Shown in pieces: positions 51,208 through 64,000 of a stretch of DNA of 64,000 nt (position 1 is its first letter; the number at the start of each line of letters is the position of its first letter). The notes below the pieces were generated by a model, which did not search any database, had not been told where the DNA came from, and saw nothing but the letters and a program-made list of their open reading frames with translations. Made by a program: the position numbers and the translations under genes. The DNA is taken from contig OW051469.1 in the NCBI GenBank assembly GCA_932521025.1, positions 6,398,398-6,462,397 on the forward strand. The letters run 5' to 3'. This stretch comes from Oscheius onirici (taxonomy: Eukaryota; Nematoda; Chromadorea; Rhabditida; Rhabditidae).

Positions 51208-52719
51208 AATAACAATTATTTTTGTATCTTTTCCCGGGTAGTCGTACTTGTACGAAACATATAATCCTGTGAGGACAGGACTCTGAATCTCCAACATATC
51301 CCGGCTTTAGAGGGACGCTATGATCTCAAAGACTTCTGTATTTTGTATCTAAGAACCGGAATAAAATTTTGTACTCTCTTTTGATTAATTGTGCTTATTA
51401 CATATTTCGACTCGTATTTCTTCTCGACCAACTGCTTCACAATGCTCTGAAACCTACCTGACTGTATCATTCTGTTCTACTGTGTTCACTTATACATACT
51501 ACCACCGATCGTTTTTACATCCCATCTAAAAATGTGCTGATTGCCAGAAGAGTTACTAAAACAGAAGTAAAAGTTGTTTCCCACTCAAAACTTTAGAATT
51601 GACATGTCTCTTGACAAGATATGACTTGTGAAACTCTAGTTTCTAGCCTCAAATTACCTCAAAATCCTTGATCTCATGCTCGCATAAGGCGAACAGTTTA
51701 AGAAAATCCTACCAGAATAATTTCCTGAATGTTTGCTATTCCAGGTTCATTTGCGTCACCCAGGTATTACTCAGGCGTTACGAAGTATATTTGTTTGTTT
51801 GCGTAATAGCTGGAGGAAACCCTTGAGGATAATATTCGTCTTCAGATGTCAACTCTTCCAGGAAAGTTCACGTTCCCCTTTTGACGTATTTTTGATATTT
51901 TGGAGAACTGCCAAATCGGGGATCAGCTTGGCTCGGTTTCAAGTCGTTTACTTCTATAAAGGGAGGCCTTGTTATGAGCACACAGATGGTCGCAGTGACC
52001 CTCCTCCGTCTTCTATTGACCCCATATATTCTCTCGCTCTGTTCTCTCTCCACCCTCCATTCTTCCCTTACACACACTGCGACCAGGCTTTCGTGCCGAG
52101 ACTATTAGCGACCTCTCTCTGCGCGTCAACGATCGATACTCTGACTGGATTCCAAGTGGTAATTACGGGGATCTCGAACAATTCGTTCGTCGTCAAAGCA
52201 CCTGCACATTTGTACTTGGCTCTTTTCCCCGCTCAGAATACTTCATTATGTTCTTGGTCTTTGTCTCCGACTCTGTTCTTTTATACGTTTTCAATCTTTG
52301 GAACAGGCTAAGCCGGGAGTCACATTTGGTTAGTCCCATGTGGGGAAATGTTTTGTTTGACTTTTATTTTATCCTTACAATCTTTGGAAGAAAACAAACA
52401 TCACTTTGGGTTGTTCTTTCAAATTGTTCCGCTCTATTTTCGTGCTAGCCATTACAAGTTTTGCCTTTCGCTTTTCTTCTCTTCTTCGTCTATTATACCT
52501 CACCACTTCCTCATCAGAAGTAGAACTCTTCTTCTTTATATTTTAGAGAATCCTGTGTCCCTCTTGCCCATTCTCTCTTTTATCTTTCCCAATCAGTACT
52601 CATACTGAAATGACAATATAGTTTCACTCCTTTCTTCTTTATATTTTTCCTCCTTCACAAAAGGGTTCGTTTCAGGGCCACACTGCCGTCACTGCTATGA
52701 GCTTTCCCGCGTAACCTGC
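51208..52719. other. Unassigned intergenic region
   Basis: Contains the arrestin poly(A) signal (51360-51365) and a TATA-like TCTATAAAGGG at 51952-51962 on the plus strand. A 192-codon plus-strand frame (51733-52311) is rich in Phe, Ser and Leu and looks noncoding. It probably includes the SSBP promoter. Confidence 0.35.
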
Positions 52720-54475
52720 ATGTTCAATCAGCCCCAAGGAAGACCGTTGTCCGGTAGTATGCAACCGCCAGCCATGCAACAACAAAGTCAATGCGAAATT
52801 CAGGCTAAAGAAAAGTAAGTTCTAGTCTTTTTTTTGTTTAGACGGAATCTTTTCAGACTTATCACTGTTGTATATGAATACTTGCTAAACTCTGGAGCAT
52901 CGAAAACTGCCGAGGCGTTCAAAGAAGAGATTATAAATGTGAGTACACAAGTTCGTGAGAACTATGAAACCTTCAGAACCATCAGAATCCGACTGTATCA
53001 TGCTTCAAGCCAACAGATCCTGCACCCGGGTTTCTACACAACTGGTTCATGTAAGTTTTATCGTCTTGGACGAGGAATGATATTACAGGATTTTCTGGGA
53101 CCTGTATCAGGCGGCGTCGGACAGAAGAGAGTGTGAGCCGTCACAAGACGGGAAAATGTTTTATGAGATTTTTATGCAAGGAGGAGGAGCAAGTGCCTAC
53201 GGACCTGGGGGACCGATGATAAACGGTATGCCTGGGATGGTGAGTTCTCGTAGAAGAATTTGGTTCAGAGAGTGTTTTCAGTTTCCTGGAGGACCGATGG
53301 GCATGCCAGGACCGGAAGGAATGATGGGAGGTCAGTATACCTCTTGCTATTAATCCTTGACTATCCCAACTGCTCAACATATTTTCTTTGTTCAATTGAT
53401 TCTGGTCAGACCAAGTTTCAGGTTTTCCTGGACGATTTCCTGGAAGAGGTGGGCCTGGACCAGGCGGGATGCCGCCTGGTTACACCATGTTTCCTCCAGG
53501 AGCTGATCCACGAATGGCCGGACAAAGAATGCCGCCTAATGCCATGAGAATGCCCAGCTCGTCATTTGCGCCAGGAGGAATGAGACCAGGAGCGCAACGT
53601 AAGTTAATATTTTAGACTCAAGCAAAGATCGATTTCAGCAATGGGCTTCCGACCAGGCCCCTTCATGGACTCCCCTAGCCAGGCTTTTCCTCCCGGCGGA
53701 ATGATTCCGAATGGAATGGGAACACCAGGTGCCATGTCGATGTCCTCACCTGGAATGCCACTGAATCCAGAAGCACTTCCCAACTTTGGCGGAATTCCCG
53801 GCGGAATGCCATCCAGTTCAACAGCCATGCCGGTAAGTGAAAACTGAACTTTTTTCTTATTTTAACTAGTTTTCAATGGGCGACACGACTGTCTCAATGG
53901 GTAATGGTGGAATGCCAGCATCGAGTCTTCCTGGAGGAGATCAAAACATGATGATGATCAATGGAGAAGACGTCAAACAGTCGCCTGCTTCAACGCCGAG
54001 AGGCATGAACGGTGGCACACCGGGACCCGGATCCGCCCAGAGTGGAAAACAGTCGTCAGGAACACCAGGAGCGGCTATTGATGAGAAGCCAGGAAACAAC
54101 AGCAAATCAGTGAGTTTCCTCTCATATCTTAGTGTATCTCTTGAAAATTCGATTAGTCAGAGAGCAAAAGAACTTTTCCCTTTGCTCGTTTAATTAGTGA
54201 CAAAATATTTATTGTGTCATGATTTTTCATTCGTTGAGAAACGGTATTATAAGACATTTCAGATGTACCACTTCAACTGAAAAGAGAGTGAGTGAGCCTC
54301 AAACGTGGTTCGCAATTCAAGCTTACTGTGTCTTTCTAGGCTTTTTTGCTTTTTTATTTTGCTCTACAATTTTTATTTTCAGGAAGAAGACGAGCAAATC
54401 AACAAAATCAAAGGCAATCTGTTCGAAGACTTCAAGGCAGAAGTTCCCGATACCACTCCGAGCTTCTTCACCTAA
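52720..54475 (+). CDS. sam-10: Single-stranded DNA-binding protein SSBP (SAM-10 family)
   Basis: A nuclear cofactor of LIM-domain-binding protein (LDB/Chip) complexes. It starts MFNQPQGRPLSGSMQPPAMQ. The LUFS/LisH module is QAKEKLITVVYEYLLNSGAS, KTAEAFKEEIINNHQNPT, APGFLHNWFMIFWDLYQAAS and DRRECEPSQDGKMFYEIF. It matches vertebrate SSBP2/3/4. The rest is a Gly/Pro/Met-rich low-complexity region (FPGGPMGMPGPEGMMGG, MGFRPGPFMDSPSQAFPPGG). It ends EEDEQINKIKGNLFEDFK and TTPSFFT. The last junction is in phase only if 54110 splices directly to 54384. An intervening acceptor before ATGTACCAC would stop translation. In C. elegans sam-10 acts in presynaptic assembly. Confidence 0.9.
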
Positions 54476-55027
54476 CTTTCCATATTTTCATAATTTTCTG
54501 GGAGGAAACCCTAATTTTCTGGCTAAGCAACGGTACTTCAATCTTACTGGTTCCCGCTAAATTATTTCTTGTACATACGGCCTTATTACCGTCCGTAGTC
54601 TGTGTCGCAATATCTCTTTCTTTCTGGATTTTGACTGGAAGAGTCCTTGCATCAGAGAAACGGTATATTTCTGTTCCCAACTGTCCAATAAGCAGGGGCT
54701 CCTCCCTTTTCACTGCTTTATAACTATGTTCCTTTTTTCCTTCTCGGTTCCATCCCACATCCCTCCCAGTTCACTCCACGGCCCATCCCACTTGCATAGT
54801 TCGCCCCAGAATTCACTTACATCTCTCTTTGGGTATATAGGTGCAAAAAATCCTCCTTCCCGCCCCAATCAAGACTGCATTTCCAAATGTTCTCATGATC
54901 TTACGCTTCCACTCATAATTTGCCCTGTTATACTCTTTTATCGAAATCACTAACATATTCAAACGGATTGGTATTGTTCAATTTTACACTGCATTGCCCC
55001 TGTTTCATACTTTAGCCTTCTCGTATA

Positions 55028-55245
55028 TGGTCCGTTCAAAAAAAAGAGGGATAACCGTAAGATTTTAGCTTTTCCCTTTGAGACCCACTTAGCACACAAA
55101 CATTGGATACTCAGCCAACAAATTCGAAAGATACGCAGCGAACTGTGGAATTTGTTGGCTGAGTATCCAATGTTTATGTGCTAAGTGGGTCTCGAAGGGA
55201 AGATCTAAAATATTACGGTAACCCCTCTTCTTTTTGAACAGACCA
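55028..55245. mobile_element. Palindromic Tc1/mariner-type MITE
   Basis: 218 bp, nearly a full palindrome. The ends are TGGTCCGTTCAAAAA and TTTTTGAACAGACCA, flanked by TA on both sides (55026-55027, 55246-55247). The arms include GAGACCCACTTAGCAC and its inverted copy, and GGATACTCAGCCAACAAATT inverted around the centre. There is no coding capacity. Confidence 0.85.
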
Positions 55246-55690
55246 TATCAAGCCATAATAGTCTCTTCATAAATGGTTCAAATGTTTCTCTCTCTCTTTG
55301 CTTTGGGTATCAGAGAGTGGCACCGACTCCACCTTCAACATCTCCCTTTCCCCGAATCCGCCACACTGCTCGGAAACTACCTCCTCTTTCTGTCTTCTCG
55401 TCCTTTTGGTCGGATAAGACGAACTGGTATCTAGAAAACTATCTATCCGATCTGCAGGAGCAAGAGAGACGTGGGTGCCGTCGCGAACACTACAAAGGAA
55501 ATGGTTCACCCTTCTCAATTGTTTCGTGCTTTCTTCTTAAAGATTCACGGAACTTTGCTTCAGGTTTTCAGAGAATTGACAAAAATACGCAGTACATCGA
55601 CTTTGAACCTCGTTCTTTTTGCTCCAACGGCGTTACGTAATATTGCGTATTTTCGCAAATCAGTTTATCGTTCAGGCCTATTGTTTTAGC

Positions 55691-55984
55691 TAGACATGGC
55701 TGACGGGCCGGGCTTGGGCCTGAAAAGCCCGGCCCGCGGGGAAATTTTGGAAAAAGGGGTGTTTTTTTTTACCAAAATCTGCATTTTTTCGTCATTTTTA
55801 GTAAAAAAAGTCCAACAAAATATAACAATATATTATTCATCGAGTTAGTTCTAGAATACGCTATAATATGACCATCTTTATTTTTGGTTATTTTTGGTCC
55901 GATCCCGGTCCGACGGCCAAGTCTGGGGACCGGCCCGGGCCGGGCCTGGAATCTCCGGCCCGGCCCAGCCCGGAGCCATGTCTA
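55691..55984. mobile_element. hAT-type MITE, copy 1
   Basis: 294 bp with terminal inverted repeats TAGACATGGCT...AGCCATGTCTA. It is flanked by an exact 8-bp duplication GTTTTAGC (55683-55690 and 55985-55992). Subterminal regions are rich in GGGCCGGGC/GCCCGGCCC; the centre is AT-rich. The 8-bp duplication and TAGRC ends indicate hAT mobilisation. Confidence 0.92.
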
Positions 55985-56111
55985 GTTTTAGCCCCTCGAG
56001 TCGTGTCTTTCTCTTTTTATACGGAAACAATGTCTAGAATGTACCTTTCCGTTTCATGGCTCAATCTTCTCTTTTTCTCGAATTTCAGTCAAAAAGTTCT
56101 TGTTTGTTTAG

Positions 56112-59272
<3,161 letters not shown>

Positions 59273-59456
59273 TTTTCTTCCCAAACTTGTTGATTTTCTC
59301 CATTGTTGTTGATTTATGAAGTTGTTTATATTTCTTGCTATTCTTGTGTTTATGTGCGTCGGTTTCTGTTCCGTCCAATTTCCTCTTCATGTTTCATATG
59401 TCTTAGTCTTCTTTTCAGGTTATTTCGTAGTTTATGACCGATTGTTATGTCTTTCG

Positions 59457-62400
59457 AACCGGTCGAGTATGAATTACAACAGGTAAGCCCTTTTTCTTTG
59501 TACTCTTTTCTTTCACACAAATAACCAGAGTAGGCATGGATGACGGGCCGGCCTGAATGTTGAGGCCCGGCCCGCGGGAAAATTTTTAGAAAAAAAGGGG
59601 TGTTTTTTGACCAAAATCTGCATTTTTTCGCCATTTTTAGTAAAAAAAAAAGTTCAGCAAAATATAACAATATTATTATTCATTGATTTAGTTCTAAAAT
59701 GCGCTATAATATGACCATCTTCATTTTTGGTCCGATCCCGGTCCGATGGCCAAGTCTGGGGACCGGGCCGGCCCGGAGCCATGTCTAAACCAGAGAACCT
59801 TTTTCTAGTCGCTAAATTTGAAGAGTGTGTATTTCGAAACAATTAGGGATTTTTTGAAAATGGATGTGCAAGTTTTCCTTTTACAATAAAGTTTACCCCG
59901 TAATCAACGTCAGAGAAAAGTTCAATTGCGTGCGGGTCTAATCTGAGGGGCCAGAGAAATCAGGCTTACGTTCTATAATCTGGACAGGTGCCAAGACTGA
60001 CTCCAAGAACGCTTTATCTTCGTAGCATGCTACTACCAATTTACCGACCTCGGGGGGGGGGGGGTGGGTGGGATGGATGCCTTGGTTGGGCAGAAGCGGG
60101 TTTGAACTTGGGACCTTTAGATTGACGCTGGCGCCTCCTACCACTGCGCTATCTCGCTTCTACAATAACGATTGCATATACATGTACTTGCAAAAAACTT
60201 CTGATTTATAAGCTTGCAGGTACTTGTATTGCTGCAAGAGTCGCAATCAGGCGACACGGAGACGCAGCGGCGAGTGCAGCAGAAGCTGACCGAATTACAA
60301 GGCCATCCGAAGTTCTGCTGCTATCTTGTATTCATCCTCAATCAGGGCAACTATCCAACGGTAAGCTTGTAATAACCATTTTCACAAAAAACCATAGGAA
60401 CCTCGCTCTTTGGCCGGTCTAATTCTCAAGAACAACATTCGGCTCAAATGGAAACAATACGACAAATATGTGCAGGATTACGTCAAGGCCAACACGCTAC
60501 AGGCCATCGGAGACCATGCTTCGCTCATACGGGCAACGGTCGGAATCATCGTGACGACGATATATATGGAGGACGGCAACAAAGACTGGCCGGAACTTTT
60601 GCCGACGCTCCAACAACTTCTTCTTCATCCAGATTACAATCATCAAGAGGTTTTCCAAATTATTATTGTTAGAACCAAGATTTTTAGGGAGCTCTTGGAG
60701 CCATTCAGAAAGTGTTTGAGGACTCGGGCGACCGGATGGAAAACGCGCAGATACAGCCACTGATGTTGCCGATATTATCCTTCTTTCCGAGCGAAAGTGC
60801 AAAAATGCGAGGGCTGGCCATGAGTTCCTTCAACAACATATTGATGGTCAACAACGATCCGATCGCCGAGATTATAGATCAGTACATTCCGGAGCTTTTC
60901 AATCGGGCGCACGACAATGAAACAGTAATTTCTATGTCTCTTTTTGCTTATTATGAATTTCAGGAAGTCCAGCGACAACTCTGCCGTTCTCTGTGTCTTC
61001 TACTGGATGCATTCATAGAGAAACTCGGACCTCATCTGCCCAACATTATCGACTACATTATCATCAAATCTCAGGATGCTGACGAGAACATTGCTCTAGA
61101 AGCATGCGAATTCTATCTCTCATTGTCCGAGAATCCGGATATATGCAAGCAGATTCTGGAGCCGGTACTTCCAAAACTGATTCCAGTTCTTTTGTCCTGT
61201 ATGAGGTATTCAGACGAGGATATCGCTGGTCTCAAAGTTAGAATATCCCTTTACATAATAAAAACTAAAGTATAGGGTGACTGCGAAGAAGACGACATGC
61301 TGCTTCCTGACAGAGACGAGGACATTAAGCCCCGTTTCCATAAAGGCCAAAACAAGGGCGGAGCTTTGGAAGATGACGAGGACGAAGATGAAGACGGCGA
61401 TGACTCGTGCACTGAATGGAACATTCGTGAGAAAATCTCTTTTTCCATATAAATTCAGATATTTTAGGAAGATGTTCAGCAGCCTCGCTCGACGTTTTGG
61501 CTGGAATCTTTAAAAACGAGATTCTCCAAACGCTTCTTCCCTGCATCCAGGAGACGCTGTCCAATTCCGACTGGCGAGTAAAAGAGTCTGGAATTTTAGC
61601 TCTCGGAGCAATTGCCGAAGGATGTATGGAAGGAGTGAGACCACATCTGCCGCAAATGATCCCCTTCCTGTTGGAGACGTGCAGAGAAAAGAAGCCACTC
61701 GTAAGATCAATCTCCTGTTGGACATTGTCCCGATACTGTAGCTGGGTCGTGGACGAGGCTAAAGATCAGTTCATGCAGCCTCTCATCCTCGTGGTAAGCT
61801 ATTTTTCCTTGCATGTAAAAATAAACTGTCTAGTTGCTCGAGAGGATACTGGACGGGAACAAGAAGGTTCAAGAGGCCGCCTGCAGTGCATTTGCCTCTT
61901 TCGAAGAAGAAGGAGCCGAGTTTCTTCAGCCCTACCTCGAACAGATCATAACCGTGCTCGTACAAGCTTTCCGCGTCTATCAGGCGAAGAATCTGCTCAT
62001 TCTCTACGACGCTCTCTCCACATTGGCCCATTCTGTTAGCGGATCATTAGCTGAGGAAAAATACGTCCAAGCGCTGATGCCGACGTTGATGGACAAGTTG
62101 ATGCGCGTCGGAAACGAGGACAAGGAAATTTTCCCCCTGGTCGAATGTATCAGTGCTGTTGCCACGGCTACTGGACAACACTTCTTGCCTTATTCTGAGC
62201 CAATTTTTAACAAGTAACTTCATTTTTTTGACTCCAACACAATATTTTAGATGCGTGGAATTTGTCGCTATTGGAATCCAGCAGACAGTTCAAGCCACAC
62301 AACAGCCGGATCTGTACGATATGCCCGAGAAGGACACTCACATAGTCTCTCTCGATCTTCTTTCCGGCGTCATTGAGAGTCTCGGGGAGCAAATGCAGCC

Positions 62401-63491
62401 GCTAGTTCAAAGTTCTAACATCGTGCAGCTCGTCTTGGCTTCAACAATGGCCCGTTTTTCTCTCTTTTTGAAATTAAAAGTCTTTTAGGACGCCAGTGCC
62501 GATGTTCGTCAAAGTTCGTTCGCCCTGCTTGGAGATCTAGTCAAATCGTCTTGGCCTCACGTGAAGCCCTTTCTCGGTCATTTTGTCGCCGTGATCACGG
62601 TCAATCTCGACGCCAACAACATTTCCGTCTGCAACAACGCCATCTGGTGTCTGGGAGAGATGTCAATTCGAGCCGGACCCGAGATGAAGGCCTACGTGAC
62701 GACCATTCTGCCCTATCTGATCGCCATCGCCAATCGACCGAATCTTCAGAGAACGCTGCTGGAAAATACTGGTATGTTTTTTTTTCCTTTTATCTCTCTA
62801 CTACTAAAGCGCAATGGTGTCTGTCGTAGACTCTGTTTATTTGTTTGTTAGTCCATGGCCACGATCAAGTCAGGACAAGTTAGCTTTTCTTAGGATTAGA
62901 TAGTTAGTTTTGAACTTAAAGTGGGAACGAGAAATCTAATGTTTGGACGCTTCTGAGCGCCAGGGCGGCTAGAGCTGGTTCAACGACTAAACCCTTGTCC
63001 GTTTTCTCATTCAAAAAAATCTTATACTCGCCGAATAGTAATAAGAACTGCAGCACTGACCCTTGGACGACTGGGAATCTATTGTGCCGAAGAGACTGCT
63101 CCTCATCTACAGACATTCATCCGTTCCTGTTGTACGAGTCTGCGGAACATCAAGGACAATAGCGAGAAGTACAGCGCCTTCCAAGGACTCTGTAATCTCA
63201 TCAACCACAATCCCGCCGGAATTGTCCAAGTATTTTTCCAGTTTTTGTTCGATAAAATAACTTTTAGGACTTTATCTTCTGGTGTGATGCTATCGCGTCG
63301 TGGAACGATGTTCAGCCGGAACTCAAGAACAACTTTATTCAAGTGAGATTAATTTTTTTAAATAGTACAATGAAGAAATGTAGATTCTTAACGCCTTCCG
63401 TGGCCACATGGGCGACGACAACTGGAATCGCTTCATCTCGGCATTCCCACCACCTCTTCGCGAAAGACTAGCTCATCTCTACAATCTGTAG
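59457..63491 (+). CDS. imb-2: Transportin-1 / importin beta-2
   Basis: A karyopherin that imports PY-NLS cargoes such as hnRNP proteins. The start is [12 protein letters not shown], about 40 bases after CTTCTTTTCAG. Blocks align with human TNPO1 throughout: [89 protein letters not shown] and an acidic H8 loop. These are followed by [58 protein letters not shown] and [19 protein letters not shown]. The end reads [39 protein letters not shown] and [19 protein letters not shown]. Intron 1 (59483-60219) holds a hAT MITE and a tRNA-like sequence. Intron 62772-63053 holds a divergent repeat. AATAAA at 63807. Confidence 0.96.
59531..59787. mobile_element. hAT-type MITE, copy 2
   Basis: 257 bp with ends TAGGCATGG...CCATGTCTA and an exact 8-bp target duplication AACCAGAG (59523-59530, 59788-59795). 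The AT-rich centre matches copy 1 (GACCAAAATCTGCATTTTTT shared), with deletions in both GC-rich arms. It is inserted in imb-2 intron 1. Confidence 0.92.
60092..60161 (-). repeat. tRNA-like sequence, probable SINE head
   Basis: The minus strand has an A-box-like TAGCGCAGTGG and a B-box-like GTTCAAACC with suitable spacing. AGAAGCG near the start pairs with CGCTTCT near the end. The T-arm does not pair when the B box is placed correctly, so it is not a functional tRNA. The downstream minus-strand sequence, with a C run and GTCGGTAAATTGGTA, suggests a tRNA-derived SINE covering roughly 59940-60161. Confidence 0.45.
62805..62981. repeat. Possible divergent copy C of the intron-resident repeat
   Basis: In antisense orientation inside imb-2 intron 62772-63053. 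Shared landmarks, read on the minus strand, are ACCAGC near one end, GCGCTCA, CGTCCAA, and GACAGACACCATTGCGCTTTAGTA at the other (quoted here only as landmarks CACCATTGCGCTTTAG). The middle is not alignable by eye. Confidence 0.5.
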
Positions 63492-63806
63492 CTTCTCGTT
63501 CCTATTGTTGTATATTTTAGTCTATATACTATCACATTTTCCCTCCTACTCCCGTGTGCTGATGTCCTTCTTCTCCGTGTTGTTTTTCTGTTTCTGTTTT
63601 ACGTGTCCGGGTCGTCCTTTCTCTCCCCTTTTCTCAATCCGTTGTGTCCGTTGTGCATGTGTGTCAGTCACTTATATCTCAGTTTTGTAATTTATGTGTC
63701 GCCTACAGATGGGTAACTCCTTCCCCCCAAATCTTCAACCGATTGTATGCCACAGTCCTGCTCATAGTTTGTCCCGTCTCTCCCTTTTTTCAACCCCAAC
63801 AAAAAC

Positions 63807-63812
63807 AATAAA
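63807..63812 (+). terminator. Poly(A) signal, imb-2
   Basis: AATAAA about 315 bases after the stop, in a U-rich 3' untranslated region. An earlier signal was not seen. Confidence 0.5.
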
Positions 63813-64000
63813 ATGTGAAAATATAGCAGGCGTATTTCGAGGTGTGATGAACGAATGAAAAGGAAACTGCGCCAGAAGACGATGAATAGGGGGCCTCAGT
63901 GGACGCGTGGTGAACTCCAGAAAGACGAACGTCATTTCTTGAATGAAGTAACGGTAAAAGTTTTTGATAGTGATTAGAACACGACCATTAGCTAAAACGA
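63813..64000. other. Right edge, nothing recognised
   Basis: Fewer than 200 bases after the imb-2 poly(A) signal. No exon recognised. Confidence 0.3.

Larger units (their letters stand above)
54476..56111. other. Intergenic region with two miniature elements
   Basis: No gene recognised. It carries a palindromic element (55028-55245) and a hAT-type element (55691-55984), listed separately. A small plus-strand frame at 55317-55640 is unconvincing. Confidence 0.4.

Noticed and set aside
51733-52311. 192-codon plus-strand frame
   Set aside because: Phe/Ser/Leu-rich translation of pyrimidine-rich DNA; no conserved features.
54246-54270. Microexon between the last two SSBP exons
   Set aside because: Using it introduces a stop after five codons, whereas direct splicing from 54110 to 54384 keeps the frame to the natural end.
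59654-59842. Small frame over the hAT MITE
   Set aside because: Falls in the miniature element and has no transposase similarity.
60092-60161. Functional tRNA gene on the minus strand
   Set aside because: A and B boxes are present but the T-arm cannot pair; better explained as a tRNA-derived SINE.

Overview
The window is nuclear DNA from a nematode. The evidence is a cuticle collagen with the nematode N-terminal membrane domain, a cuticlin-type ZP protein, the nematode phosphoethanolamine methyltransferase PMT-1, a DMSR-like neuropeptide receptor, and a pyrimidine-rich TTTYAG trans-splice-type acceptor a few bases before most start codons. Genes are dense and split by very small introns, mostly 30-45 nt and in some cases 20-30 nt. 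I cannot name the species.

Layout, left to right. A weakly supported P/Y/H-rich reading frame (796-1023, minus) precedes gamma/delta-sarcoglycan (2316-3655, +). That gene ends tail-to-tail against PCID2 (minus, 3696-5247). Actin copy 1 (5797-7089) is followed by a closely spaced same-strand series: an extended-PHD protein (7347-8178), PIG-M (8384-11037, with an 875-bp fold-back element in one intron) and DPH5 (11150-12369). This is a likely operon. A FAXC/CDR-like GST-fold gene (minus, 12476-14532) follows. Actin copies 2 and 3 (15417-16670 minus, 17793-19046 plus) form a head-to-head inverted duplication. Next come a small secreted protein (19227-20060, minus), the ZP/cuticlin gene (20578-21926, minus), an FnIII-like probably GPI-anchored protein (about 23896-24723, +) and a MARVEL four-TM protein (24805-25467, minus).

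After a gene-poor stretch come pmt-1 (28950-32119), a peptide GPCR (34460-36626), the collagen (36865-38819) and the lysosomal enzyme NAGLU (39991-42784). A gag-integrase deletion derivative of an LTR retrotransposon follows (43084-45330, GAAAC target duplication), then sideroflexin (45788-46934), an alpha-arrestin (49422-51207), SSBP/SAM-10 (52720-54475), the AAA ATPase NVL (56112-59272) and transportin/IMB-2 (59457-63491). The last two form another close same-strand pair.

Most genes are housekeeping, secretory or muscle/cuticle functions and do not form one pathway. The unusual content is structural: exceptionally short introns; a roughly 245-bp repeat occupying introns of at least two unrelated genes; three actin copies with a sharp conversion boundary; hAT-type miniature elements with intact 8-bp target duplications; and the compact internally deleted retroelement. 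I found no CRISPR array, rRNA gene or convincing functional tRNA gene.
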